A stretch of DNA of 64,000 nucleotides from assembly GCF_021018805.1 (NCBI RefSeq), contig NC_086253.1:34659583-34723582 (forward strand). Reading direction: 5' to 3'. The stretch comes from Prinia subflava (Eukaryota; Chordata; Aves; Passeriformes; Cisticolidae). The notes beneath the pieces are model-generated. The model searched no databases, was not told the origin of the DNA, and saw nothing but the letters and a program-made list of their open reading frames with translations. This document shows positions 23,546 to 35,900 of this stretch, piece after piece. Position 1 is the stretch's first letter, and the number at the start of each line of letters is the position of its first letter. The translations under genes were made by a program, and so were the position numbers.

Positions 23546-25389
23546 GCTCTAAAATTATCACTACATAGAAGTTTTAAAAAATCCTGGTCAAGAAACAAGA
23601 TTACAGAGTAAATTTACAATACATGCTGAGTGCATAATTGTCTGTGAATAAGTAATAATTGGAATGCCAATTTGGAAAAAATAATCAATTAAATGTATAG
23701 TTCTTTCAAATTATTGTTTAAATGTGACCATAAGATTGCTAGACATCTGTATAATAACACCTTATTAGAACTGTGAATGACTAATAACTGTCTGCAATAA
23801 AAAAGCTAATTGTTGCTAATGGTTAATGGATATTAATTTTCTGTTAGTTTGGATTCAAAGAAAAAGGAGTATTTGCTAGGGAAAAAGCATGTCATGCTGA
23901 TTTTTCTTGTCCATCATTGGACAAGTAAAGACGTAAGCATCTCATGTCATTTACAGTGTTTGTAAGTAGAACTAACACCTTTACCTCTGTATGCAGCTTC
24001 TCTTTTCAGTAAATAGCTCAGCTGCCTTTTGGTAATGTAAATTTAGCATCCTATTTGGTTCCTATCTCAGTGATACATACAGTATCCTGTAAATTTTGTA
24101 CTTTTGCTTACAGAGATAATTGACTTCAAGGTGTGAAATTTCTCAAAGATGCACAAGAATATAGGCTAAGAAGTCCTTGAATATTCTGGTGTGTTTTCTG
24201 TCAGATAGGTACACAGGTTATCTACCTGTGCAATACAAGGCTCTACCAATTTCCATTTACTAAATGCAGCTGAGATACTGAATTTGGTTGGTGCCAAGTT
24301 TAATTGTCTTATTCTCCTAGTCCATCACTTAAAGTGGTCTCTTAGGCTATTGGTCAAAAGCTTGGGCTAGTTTTCTTTTTGAGACGGGCTGGACAATTCA
24401 CCTTTTTGCTAAGCCTCCTTAAAATCCTGCAGAAAATTCTGTGCATATTCTTACTGAGAACCCATGGCAGCACGTACAGATATAGGGGGAGACTGTAATG
24501 ATTACTTCCAAGGTGTTGGAGGGCTGTGGTAGATTTACTGCAGGGTTGTGGAATGAACAATTTGAAAGCTATTGGAAGGTACCCACACTAGAAATCTCCA
24601 CTCCCTTTAACATGCATACACTTGAAAAAATTGGAGGAGGCCTTTGCATGATGACAGCATATCTACCTGGTATAAAAATAACTCATTTACCTAACTCAGC
24701 AGCAGAAGATGATACTGACTTTAGAAAAGAACCTTGTTGCTTCTAAATAGAACCTTAGAATTAAAATAAATCTGGCTTTTAAAATGCCTTTTTTCTTTTA
24801 ATTTTTCTGTGTGTAAAAACATGATGCTCATGAGAGCAGTCTCAGCTACAGCTTGATGAAATTTGTGTAAAAATGTGGTAAATGTCTTGGTTCCACTTGT
24901 TTTAAAATTTGTTGTACAGTGATCAGTTTGTTGACAGAACATCTGCTCATTTCATCCTTTGCAAGCTCAAATCTGTATTCCACTTCTGCTCTGTTTTCGA
25001 GATAGAATATCTTGACATATTTTTGGCTCTACAGTCATATTCAGTGTCAAGAGAAAGATTTCCATATTTGTCTGTTGCTCCTATGAAGAAGCAGTCATGG
25101 AACTGATCTTTCATACATACTTTCCTCAGATGTTAATTCAAAAGCTGAACGATCCCAAATATGTGCAGAACATCCAAATTAACTTGAAAAGTCATGGAAG
25201 ACTTAGATTTTAGGCATGCTTAGAAGCCATTGCCACTTTGGGATAAGTTCTATGGCTGTAAAGAACTAAATCTTTGAAATATCAAAGACTGCCTATACCA
25301 TTTAATTAAATAGGGCCAGTGAGAAGTCTTGGGCTCTGGAGCTTACTGACACTGATAACCTCCATCTAAAGAGTCTGTGCTCCCGAATC
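23546..25389. other. AT-rich unique DNA, no gene seen
   Basis: Short frames only (for example 24498-24746), without recognisable character. No transposon is identified. Confidence 0.55.
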
Positions 25390-25710
25390 ACTTTGCAGTC
25401 CCCCATTGTGTTCATGTGGTCCTTTAACATCGTAGTGTTTCCTTTTCCAGCGCAGAGGGTCTGTGAAGGCTGTACTGCTGCTGTGAGCAGCCTGGGGCTG
25501 GTGCTGCTGGCACACAGCAGGGTTTCAGGGTGCCAGGCACGCCGGGGTGGTGCTGCAGGGCTGTTAAAGCTGTGGGAGCTGAGCCCGGTGCAGTCCGTGC
25601 TCCCTGCTCGCCAGGGTTGATTCCTGGTTACTGCGGGGCGGCGCACAGCCATTGTCCCAGATTGTGCTGGCTCTGGGTTGAGGTCTCGTTTTGTCCAATA
25701 AAGATATGAA
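25390..25710 (+). mobile_element. GC-rich island ending in AATAAA, possibly LTR or retroposed transcript
   Basis: About 300 bp with much higher G+C than its flanks, ending in an AATAAAG polyadenylation-type signal at 25697-25703, after which the sequence returns immediately to AT-rich. Frames of 75-116 codons run on both strands and resemble no known protein. A pyrimidine-rich segment ending in CCAG (about 25440-25450) at its left edge resembles a splice acceptor. A terminal exon of a non-coding transcript is therefore an alternative to an LTR or retrocopy. Confidence 0.38.
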
Positions 25711-28700
25711 AAATGGAAGTGTGTAAATGATTAGAATATGCAGTGTTTGAAGTGCTTTTTTTTTTTTTAACTTGTCAAGAAAGTATAATTTTATTGATAT
25801 ATTAACCTCTATGGGACTTATTAAAACCAAATAATAGGTTTTATAATTGCTTTCCTCTTACTAAAGAATAGTTTAGATTTCTGCAAAGTTTAGTCAACTT
25901 AAGAATTAACCAAAATGAGAATATGAGATCTAAATTTTTCAATACTAGTTTTATGAAAATATTTGTGATAACGAAAATTTTCCAAAATTGCAGAAATTTT
26001 ATTTTTATTTCTTTTAAATGAAAGTTACGATTTATAAAGTAATCCCAATTTCAATTTGTAAAATTTAAAAAATAATTTTAAAAGGAAAAATCAATACTAT
26101 CAGAATCTCTTTTTAGATAATAAAGGTTTTCCTTGGCATCTCACCTTACTTTTTTTTTACGTTCAAAACACGGATTCTCAAACTGACATCAGTTTCGTGA
26201 TTAAATAGTCAGCATACTGAAGGGAAAAAAGAATTGTGCTAAGCATAGATCCCAACTATGCCTGAAGGATCAAGCACTTCACTGAATATTTTGAGTTTAT
26301 AGACTTCTTCTAAATCTAAATGGATGATCTCATCACACTGCTTTTTATTTAATAGCTCACACTGCAAGAAGATACAGGACAAAGATTCTATTTTGTTTTC
26401 TGCCAAGGAGCTAGCAAACCCACATCTCCTAAGCTATCACCATCAATCTACTATGCTTTTTGTATACAAGGACTCTTAATCCTTCCTGTTGTAGCAATTT
26501 TACTGTATATGGATAAATGAAAAATCACAGTGATAGAGAGAAGTTAGAATGAGAATACATTTCTAGCTTAAATGCTCAGCTCCTCTTTCCACCATGGGAG
26601 CTCATTAAAAAAGATCCACATGGCACCTATTAGTTATTGGTAAAATGCATAAACAAATTTTGTGCTAAAATTGCGACTAGCAGCTTCCATTTCTGAAGTA
26701 CAGAAACTTCAGCCATTAGGATTTTTATCCTCACACTCTTGCATTCTCTCTGACCTACGTAATATGCAATTGTTCCTTGCAAAGTAGACTTGTTTCATGT
26801 CTGAAACAAGACAATGGGAGTATTTCTGTATTATGATACTTCAGAGGCTGGTAGACCAGAGGCTGGTAGCACTAAGACCAGTGCTCAGAGAGTGGAAGGC
26901 TCACATGTCTGCCTATCTCCTCAGAAGTTTTCTAATCATTGTATTTGCATGCAGAAGGTTATAGGAGGCATTAGCAGAAATGTAATTTTCAATTCCAGCT
27001 CTCCCTCTTCCCTATTGCAAGCTCATAATAAAGCTCAGATAATTAATTCTAGATATTCTGACCATTTTTAAATCTATATATGATGAGGACCCTCATACTT
27101 CAAGGGAGACTAGAAACCTTTAAATAGTGACCCAAAGGAATAGAGTGTTTGACATGAGCCAAATTCCTCAGATTTAATTTCTCCAGTATAAAATATTTAA
27201 GAATATGGGAATATGTTCACCTTCAAATAATTATTGACTTAAAATAACTATTGACTTAAAATAACAGCATGCATTATAAACAGTAACCTCAGGAATAAGG
27301 CTATACCTTGGCTGCTCATATATCTCAGCTGGATATTAGATTCTTTGAACACATAATTAGTCTCTTAAAAGTCCTCCAAATCTATAAACCTTGAAGTGTT
27401 CTTAAAGTAATATTTTTGTGCTCCTCCTATTAAAGACAGCAACCAGAGTCCCCAAAACAGCCACTCTCAGCCAGCTACACTTTTTCTAGCCAGAAAGAAT
27501 GATGGGATCTTGTTTACTTCCTCCTCTGCTTCAGTGTTCATTGCTTGTAATAGAACATTGAAATGCCACATGTTACTGTGGGAGATGAAGACATTATTCT
27601 TCTCCTCTTCTTGAAGCTGCTTAACTAACATTTCTAATAAACTGTTTAATTTATCCTACCTGAGGCTGGCTTTCTCTATTACAGCCTTCTAAACATGGTG
27701 ACATAGCTTCATATATCATCTATTGAGAAATATTACATTCTCAGTGTCGTAACTAATTCAAAACTATCACCTACTTAATCAATTCTTAAGATAAGTAAGA
27801 GTTGTTTATTTTTGGAAAGAATAGTCACAGACACTAACCTGTGAAGACAAAGTTCAGAGCTTCAAATTCTGAAGTTTCTTATTCCTAAATTCAATGTCTA
27901 AAGTCTACTCAATGTCAGATTTAGCATAATAACTATTACAACACATGTTTTCATACGAGATCCACAAACATTAGAATTTGTCAAAGGTGGATTCAGTACC
28001 TGCAAATTCTCTTTGGGAAAATTTACCTCTGCACAGCTCTACATGGGGAATATAAAAACCGATCAAGAACAATAGAGGGGAAACCAAGCTTGAAGAGGTG
28101 TTGAAGAGGATCAGAATAATAGAGTGCCTATCATACAAAGGATAAGTAAAAGTGCTTATCCTCCTTAAGTTAGCAAAATATTGGCTAAGACAACATGTTG
28201 TAGTTAAGAAGACATGTAATAACTCCCAATAAATAATTGCTTGAAAATAATTTTGTGCCATGAAAGGAGAAGGCCTACTGTAACTGAAGGACACTGTTGG
28301 CAGAAGAAAAATATTATTACTTGTCCATGAATAAAATTAGGCTGGAGATCAAAAGTATTCTTAGTGATAAGACAGCAGTGATGATCTGGAGCAGCCTCCC
28401 AATAGCAATAGTCAGGTGAAGAAAAATAAAGTACTCAGAAGCATGTTCCTATTAAGATGGAGTCTGATCTGTTTATGAAAGTTATATTGAGTAACAAAAA
28501 TAGGTTCCAGTGAAAAAAGAGATGTATTTTCTACCCTATTTTTCTATTGTATCTAATTGCTCTGCTCAGGACTGAAAGTTCAGTATAGCAAGGCTCATTA
28601 TATTAGTGCTTCAGTTCTCTTCTTGATACGTCTCTCAGTGCCTAAAAAAGAAACTGTTTTATTAAGAGTATTAGTTACACATATTTTCTCCCTCTAGAGG

Positions 28701-31700
28701 TAAAGATATTGCAAAAGGGAAGACTTTTCAACTTGATTTATCTACCCAGCTTGGGAGAATCCCAAGGGCTTTACACATATTACTTAAGAATAGGTCCACT
28801 ATCCCTTATTATGCCAGCTAATTATTTTGTTGTTCTCTTAAAAAACAAAACAAAACAAAACAAAAGGCAAAAAAAGCAGATGGTTAAAAGTCACAACTAT
28901 AAAAGATAAAATAAACGTAGGCAGCTTTAAGCATGAAATGCTATTAATTTTTTATGAGAACAGAAATATAGAAAAAGTGAGAACTAAATTTGTGGCCTCT
29001 ATGGCAGAAAAATAGCTTTTGGGAGCTGGGGAACAGAATGGAGAGAAGAGGTAGAGTGGGATTTTTTTTATCTGCATTTTCTACAAAGATCCCTGACAAA
29101 AATATCTATTAACTGCCTAATTTGCATAAACCTTCCACAACTTAAGCTCAAGTAAGCCTTAAGCATTTAATTTGAAATCGTCTTATTCAGTATTTTTCAG
29201 CACCACATTTACTCTTCAATTCTCTCCCATTTTTTCCAGGCATACTGGTGGTAGTTATTTCCCTGTAATGCTGGTTCAGACTATCCCTTATGAAGTTTTC
29301 TGGAGTGACTGAGGTAAAAATAAAAATGTTCTGATATTTTCCCCTGGGAGAGTGGGAGCAGTTCCTTTGGCTTTAATAGGCTTTAACTGCATCTCACAGA
29401 GTGATGCTTCATAGTGTATTATTAGTGTGATCAAAAAGAATGTTACAAGGAGAAGCTAAGCCCCAGCCAATGTTAAGCACCACATTCATATTTCTCATCT
29501 ATATTTTACAAATTCAGAAATTTCAAAGTGGAGTCTATTTTTCACAACACTGTCCTCAGTATTTTTTGCTGGTTTTGCCTTGTTTATTTTTTTTAATTAC
29601 ACATTTTTTTACAGTAATGTGTAATATGTAAGCTCACATATTAAATTTACACACTAACAGAACCAGATGCATGAATTTACAGATTTTGTGTTAAAAAAGG
29701 CAAGATATCTTCTGCAACCTAAACGTGGGTCAACTGCAAAGGATTGTGTTGTGATTTCTAGGACTGCTCAGTTTAACTCATTTTGAAGGAATATTTAAAA
29801 TCTACTAGAAGAATAACTGTACATTATTTCTTGAAAAGGAAAAAAGTGTAATTTCCTAAAAAATCCAATGATAGTGAATATTTGGAAATTATTCCACCAA
29901 TATTTTGAAACTATTCTAATTGTTTTGTATGGAAAACAATGAAAAGAAAGCTCTTTTTTCAGTTTAAAAAAAGAAATGTGCCATGACATTTGTATTTTGG
30001 GACTATGGAGATGACAAATGCGCATATTTCATTGCAACTCCTGGGCAATTCATCTGTCACCTAGTTTTTCCACTGAGGCTCATTGCCACAGAGTAATCCT
30101 TCTTCTAGCAGTCATACTAAGTTTGATAATCCATTTTTCCTCATTATCAAGCTTGATTTCTTGTGGGATTAATTTTCCTACATGTTGTTTAGAGAACTGA
30201 ATTCTAGTCGTAGTAATTACATGTGAAATTCTGTGGAACATCTGGAATCATATTGCAGTGGGCCAAATTCATCCCTCAACCAGCTTTACCAGCCTCACTG
30301 CTGTTAGGCCAAAAATTAATTTGACTCTCCAACTTTAGGAATAATATAAGCAATGCTATTAAAAGTCCCAAGTTATTGTTTGAAATAGCAATATAATCTG
30401 CTAGTCATCCTTTATGCTTTTTATGCTTGCAGTAAAACCTTTAAAGTTATTTCCATTCACTGCAAGCCACAAAGGGTAACTGTTAGACCTGCCTTTAATA
30501 CCTTCAATAAGTCCATGTCTCATAAAGAAAAGTTACTTTACTTGGCTAATCAAAAGGACATTGCTCCATGGTAAGTACAGCTGAGTTTTTCTGGAAATAA
30601 ATACAAGAGCTACATGTTAGCATTGGATGTAGATCTACATGTTAGACTTGTATAAAGGAACACCTGCTTAAAAAGAATTAAAACTTTACATCATGATAGT
30701 AAATCATTCAACTGACTGTTTTGAATAAAACTTGAATTTCCATTGAATTGTCTAAAAATATAATGACATATAATTGTGTTGAACAATTTCAGTACCAAAA
30801 TATTACACACAGTAATTTCATGATTTAAGTATATTTTTTTGCATTCTAAAGCAGTTGAATATGTTTGTCCATATTGATAAAATAATTTGAAATTAATATA
30901 TCCTATTGCGATCTAACCATGATTTACAGTACCAAGTAATTAATTTTATGTTATTACTACCATTACTATTCTTCCAGTTATGTTTCAGAATACTGTTAAG
31001 TGATATTGTATATACAGTGGACGTTGAAAGAGAAAGACCTTCATCTTTTTATTAGCTAATATGTCTCAGGAATGTCCAATCACCATGTTTGACATGATCT
31101 GGTCTTCTGAAGTCCTGAAGGAACCTGTGGACAAGCTACATAAATGGGGTCCATTTCAGTATCAGGTGTTTTTTCCTTTACATTGGCGAGGATATGAGAT
31201 TTGCTCTGTCCCTCAGTATTACCGTACTAAGTCTAACAGTCTCGCAAAGAAGGAATTAAACTTCTTGTTAGACAATTTTTCCCTCCCCTTATGTTTTAGT
31301 CTATTTTAAAGCTATGTTTTTCTGTGGTACTTCCTTCCATATATTCTTCACCTTTTTCTAGACTCATCTGCTGCATAGATATTTTCAAGTCCAAATATTT
31401 CATGTAGGACACCTGGTTAAAGTGTTGACACATAGTTAAAGCAGATTTTTCTAATTTAACGTTCTGTGAATTTGTTTTCTCACTAAATAAGATGAGGTAA
31501 ACAGGATATATAGTGAGGAACTCTAGATTAAAATAAAAATCAGTCCCTTCTGAGACAAACCTAACAACTGTCTCCAAAAGATTTCGTAATTTATTAGCTT
31601 TGAAATCACTCAAAGTGTCTGAAACATTGTATGTGTCACGGATATACTCGAAGTTCACCTAACTGTATCATCAGAATGTGCCGACAAAAGAATGCCAGCA

Positions 31701-32088
31701 GCCACGCCACCTTGCAATCAATCACATATCTGTTTCAGAGTTAACAAGTGTCAGAGAATCAAATTTCATCTGCTTCTGCTGCATACATTTAAATGTTCAT
31801 ATCCTTACTAAGGAAGGAAAAACACTAAAAAGATTTGTAAGTTCTGTTTCCCTCCAGCTGACTAATTTTTTTTATTCCATAAAGCTTATGCTTTCTTGTA
31901 AATTAATGAAATACATACAGAGAAAAATACATTATATTTTCATGTGGATGTATGAGCTGTGCAGCATTACTGTCTTTCAAGAAAGTGACATTGTCTATGT
32001 AGTCAATGAAGAAATAGAGAATGGTCAAATATCAGTTCAAGATATTGCATAATTGAGTACAAGGAAGACTGGAAATTTGGGTTTGCTG
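25711..32088. other. AT-rich unique DNA, no gene seen
   Basis: More than six kilobases without a supportable gene. The longest frames are 31296-31658 (-, 120 codons) and 31678-32052 (+, 124 codons); neither has recognisable domains, and a few of this length are expected by chance in 64 kb. Small items are a 15-bp tandem at about 26842-26870, a hairpin at 26789-26810 (9-bp arms, 4-base loop), a 17-bp perfect tandem at 27232-27265, an (AAAAC)n run near 28845-28866 and a hairpin at 30119-30154 (11 of 12 paired). Confidence 0.55.
27232..27265 (+). repeat. 17-bp perfect tandem duplication (two copies)
   Basis: TATTGACTTAAAATAAC occurs twice back to back. It is a simple slippage-type duplication in AT-rich DNA. 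Confidence 0.93.
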
Positions 32089-32124
32089 AAATCGTATTTC
32101 TATGAAAGCATAGAAATACAATTT
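32089..32124. other. Hairpin with 15 of 16 paired bases
   Basis: The core arms GTATTTCTATG (32094-32104) and CATAGAAATAC (32109-32119) enclose a 4-base loop. Pairing continues four more bases beyond one mismatch. It lies about 350 bp upstream of the large pentanucleotide array. Too short for a normal microRNA precursor. Confidence 0.88.
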
Positions 32125-32195
32125 GCCAGGTAGTGGAAATAAAGTTGAATGTGTCAAGTAAAAGCTGCTCCTGCACTCCAAGGAGGTGGAGTGGA

Positions 32196-32226
32196 TGGAA
32201 CCCTTCCCCTCCATGGAAGGGTTCCA
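32196..32226. other. Perfect 12-bp-arm hairpin
   Basis: Arms TGGAACCCTTCC and GGAAGGGTTCCA enclose the loop CCTCCAT. A smaller inverted pair, CACTCC and GGAGTG, lies directly upstream at about 32174-32193. The local G+C is higher than around it. The origin is not recognised. Confidence 0.9.
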
Positions 32227-32473
32227 TGCTATTGCAATGAACAACTGTTTGATAAAAATTGTACTTATTTCATCACAACCATACAAACAAAGGCTCATTT
32301 GTACTTGGAATTTAACATTGTATTAACCATTACCTAGTTAATACATCCATAACAGTGCAAAGAGTATAAAAATAAGTAATTAATTTCCAGGAAACAGGTC
32401 CCTATCAGTCAATATTAGGTTTAATGGTTCATTTCTGTGTTCAGTAATAGATATTAGCAACCTATACATCAAA

Positions 32474-32856
32474 TTCCTTTCCTTTCCTTTCTTTCCTTTC
32501 CTTTCCTTTCCTTTCCTTTCCTTTCCTTTCCTTTCCTTTCCTTTCCTTTCCTTTCCTTTCCTTTCCTTTCCTTTCCTTTCCTTTCCTTTCCTTTCCTTTC
32601 CTTTCCTTTCTTTCCTTTCCTTTCCTTTCCTTTCCTTTCCTTTCCTTTCCTTTCCTTTCTTCCTTTCTTTCCTTTCCTTTCCTTTCCTTTCCTTTCCTTT
32701 CCTTTCCTTTCCTTTCCTTTCCTTTCCTTTCCTTTCCTTTCCTTTCCTTTCCTTTCCTTTCCTTTCCTTTCCTTTCCTTTCCTTTCCTTTCCTTTCCTTT
32801 CCTTTCCTTTCCTTTCCTTTCCTTTCCTTTCCTTTCCTTTCCTTTCCTTTCCTTTT
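32474..32856 (+). repeat. Large (CCTTT)n / (AAAGG)n pentanucleotide microsatellite
   Basis: About 380 bp, roughly 75 units, of a CCTTT repeat with only a few interruptions (near 32490, 32610 and 32658-32668). The plus strand is pure pyrimidine and the minus strand pure purine. Read on the minus strand it gives an open frame of 209 codons made of repeating KGKER units, which is an artefact. The array is expected to be length-polymorphic and able to form triplex DNA. Confidence 0.98.
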
Positions 32857-32976
32857 CTTATTTCTTTCTGCCTTTCCTTCTTTTTCTGTCCCTCTTTCTC
32901 TTGTTTCCTCTCTCACTCTCTCCCTTCCTCTTCTTCTTTCTCTCTCTTTCTCTCTTTTTTTTTTTCCTTTCTTCCC
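32857..32976 (+). repeat. Polypyrimidine tract flanking the pentanucleotide array
   Basis: About 120 further bases are nearly all C and T, with irregular CT and T-run composition and only a handful of purines. Together with the array this makes about 500 bp of near-pure pyrimidine strand. Confidence 0.95.
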
Positions 32977-35900
32977 ATGGACTTTTTCCCTCCTCCCATT
33001 TCTCCCCATGAATACAGAGTACCAAAGTGCTTCCTATTCTGAGCTACAGGACACATGCTGGGTGCAGCTCTTGATGTTTGCTCAGCAAGGGCTAGACGTA
33101 GGCAGCACAGTGAGTTAATGGAAGAATAATTTAAAGTGAGCTTGGGTGGTTAAAAAAAAGGACCCACACATAGTGGTAATAAAGGCTTGCCTTTTTTGTT
33201 TCTGTTAGTAGCTGTTGATAATTTCAGATCTTTTCTTTCAAAATCTATTTCAAATCAAGTCTGGAACAGCTAAGTCTATTTAACTCTTATCTGCCACTTT
33301 TTTGATAATTTCTATTGACATTACTCTATGCATATTGATGATAACTATACAAAGAGTCATTAAGTACAGTTAAGAACAGTAATTTGAAATATGTACATTT
33401 ATTATTGTAGAGATTTCCATAAATTGTTTTAATTTTTCTTTTGCAATAGAGAATAGTACGTTCATTACAGCTCCCAAGAACAAATGATATTTTTTGCTTT
33501 CTATTAAAGAGATTTTGACATTAACCTTTTGTACTCCAAACATATTTTAAGCATAAATGTTCTGATACAATAGTGAAGATGGCATAGCCAATATTCTATG
33601 GTCAGGAATCTACAGATTCTACTGATTTAGCGTATTTTTTTGTTCACATAAACAGATACAGATCTCCATTTCAGAAATTGTTTTTATATAGTCACTTAAT
33701 AGCTCCAGTACAGAGAACTCCCTTTTCCTAGTTGTCTATCCTTTGCCACTACTCTTCTATCACCTTTTTGTTTTCCTCAAGTCTCATTACAGAAAAAACC
33801 CCCGAAGTCAATTTGTAGTGCAAATAAGGATAGACGAGAAATTCAGTTCTTGCAGGTGAGGATAGAGATGTGCAGCTTACAACTTAAAAGGAAGACATCA
33901 AATGCAGAGATTTCGACAGGAAAAAGTACCAGTTAATCTGTGGATACTACTCAGTGCACTCTTTCCTGGATGCATACATGCTTAAGGTTCTCAAAACAAT
34001 CCGAAGTGTACAAAAGGCCTTCTCCTTTACCGTGCTAGGCTGGGGGAAATCAGCAATTACCAGGAAGAACCTGATGATAATGGTCTTAGAATTTTGCTGG
34101 CCTCAGGCAAAACAAACATGAGAGTGCAGTCAAAAACTTTGGTTGGGACGAAAAATTAAGGGGAAATTTCAGCCCTCCTGGTAAAGTCTCTAACTTGCAA
34201 CAAATGTTAAAAGGAAAAAAACTATAAAGAAAGATCTCTTTGGAAAATACTAGTACAGAAGATTAAAAATAGCTTCTACAAGTCTCACAGAACAGGACAT
34301 AATGTGTGTTCTTAGTAAGAAATGGAGATTGAAATTATCAAACTGCTAATGAACAGGTACAAGAGAGGCTGAGTTTTTCACATACTCTTGCAATAAACTA
34401 GCTCCTTTCTTACAAGAGAAGGACCATGCTTAAGACTGAGGGGACACTGAAGCTATTGACTGTTTCTCTGCTGAAGTTCCGACAACGCTTTGCCATAGCA
34501 CTGATATTTTCTGTCCAAATGGAATGGCTGCTCCTCCATAAGGATCTTGCTTGTGACTAGTTTCAGTAGTCAGTAATAAACATGCTCACATTACAGGATC
34601 CTTATGGCTCTCTCAAAGGATTTATGTGACTCTTAACCAAGAATATTAAAATCATTTGCAAATACAGCCCAAGAGAGGAAATATATTTCTTTTTAACTCT
34701 TGACATAAAGTGGTGGAAACAGGAATTCAGAACAATTTGCTCAAAAATAGAAAATTTTGTGAATGAAAATGAAAAGACTAATTTTAAGCATTAACATCCA
34801 GATTGGACAAGGCTGAGCTTTTAGATTTAGAGTGAGGGCATTTTTTGAGGTAGAGTTGTGTACCGTAAAAATGTGAGAATCAAATAAAACAACATATTGG
34901 TCTGAATCTCTCTTGAAATACAGGCACAAAAAAGAAACCAGCTTCCTTATTTGATTACATCAGCATGCAGTTTTCTGAAGTTAACAGCTTTATTGTGTAT
35001 ATCATTATCTTAGACTTTGAAAGGGATCTACTTCTGCTCTAATTAGCTGTGTTTTAGCTAAACATGTTATGTCTTTTACCTTGAAATTTTTGACATGCAG
35101 TGTAGCAGCAATTATTTCTCTACCGTTTTTTAAACCTAACAATTAGTATCTGCAATCACAGTCTTTACACTCTGAGTTATATTATGCAGAGCATCAAATA
35201 CTCCAATTGTACTTTTAGGGTTTATGTTTTTTAATGTGTGTTTTTTTCTTTTTGGATTCATATAAAATGGATTTTAAAAATCTTGATAGGAAGGTGCTAA
35301 TACAGACTTAAGTAGGCTAAATCTACATCTGGAAGAGATTATAGTCTTTCAAGCCACAGGTTTTTGACAGGCAAAAACATCTATAGAAATGGTGATGTAA
35401 GAACAATCAGAATATTAGATCTAGATTAAGGAACCAGGGCCCAAACAGGTAATGAGTTATATCCATGCTTAAGAGTACAATATTTTCCAGTGATTTATTG
35501 ACTTTGTCATTTAGAGTTCAAGTTCTCCAGGAGGGCTTTATAACTGAATTCTTATGAAGAATATTGCATTTCAAGATAAAATTTTCCTATTTGTGTTAAT
35601 AAACACCAAAGATCAATTTCCCTTTTATGTTACACAAAGCTATGCTTACACTGAAATGCTTTTAAAAAAGCATAAATAGAACTCAAGTCTTTGGTGCCAT
35701 CTTAAAATGCATTGGTTATTTTCTGAATTATCAAATTTCCAGAGTTTTAAAAGGGCTTTTAAGAGCTTGTAAGTATTTTTTGTTTGGCTTTCTATGCAAC
35801 TGAAGAAGAGAATTATATAGAGCACATATGAGCACAGCACAGTTAGCGGAACTTCAAGCAACAGTCTAAAATCTTCTCCTTCACTGTGACAGCTTACTAA

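Noticed and set aside
27232..27265. Possible CRISPR-like repeat
   Set aside because: Only two adjacent 17-bp copies without spacers, in a vertebrate genome; it is a tandem slippage.
31296..32052. Two divergent frames of 120 and 124 codons
   Set aside because: By a rough stop-frequency estimate about one or two frames of this length are expected by chance in 64 kb of this composition. They have no domains or shared features.
32380..33009. 209-codon minus-strand frame rich in K, G, E and R
   Set aside because: It is the translation of the AAAGG pentanucleotide array; a five-base unit without stops reads open in every frame.
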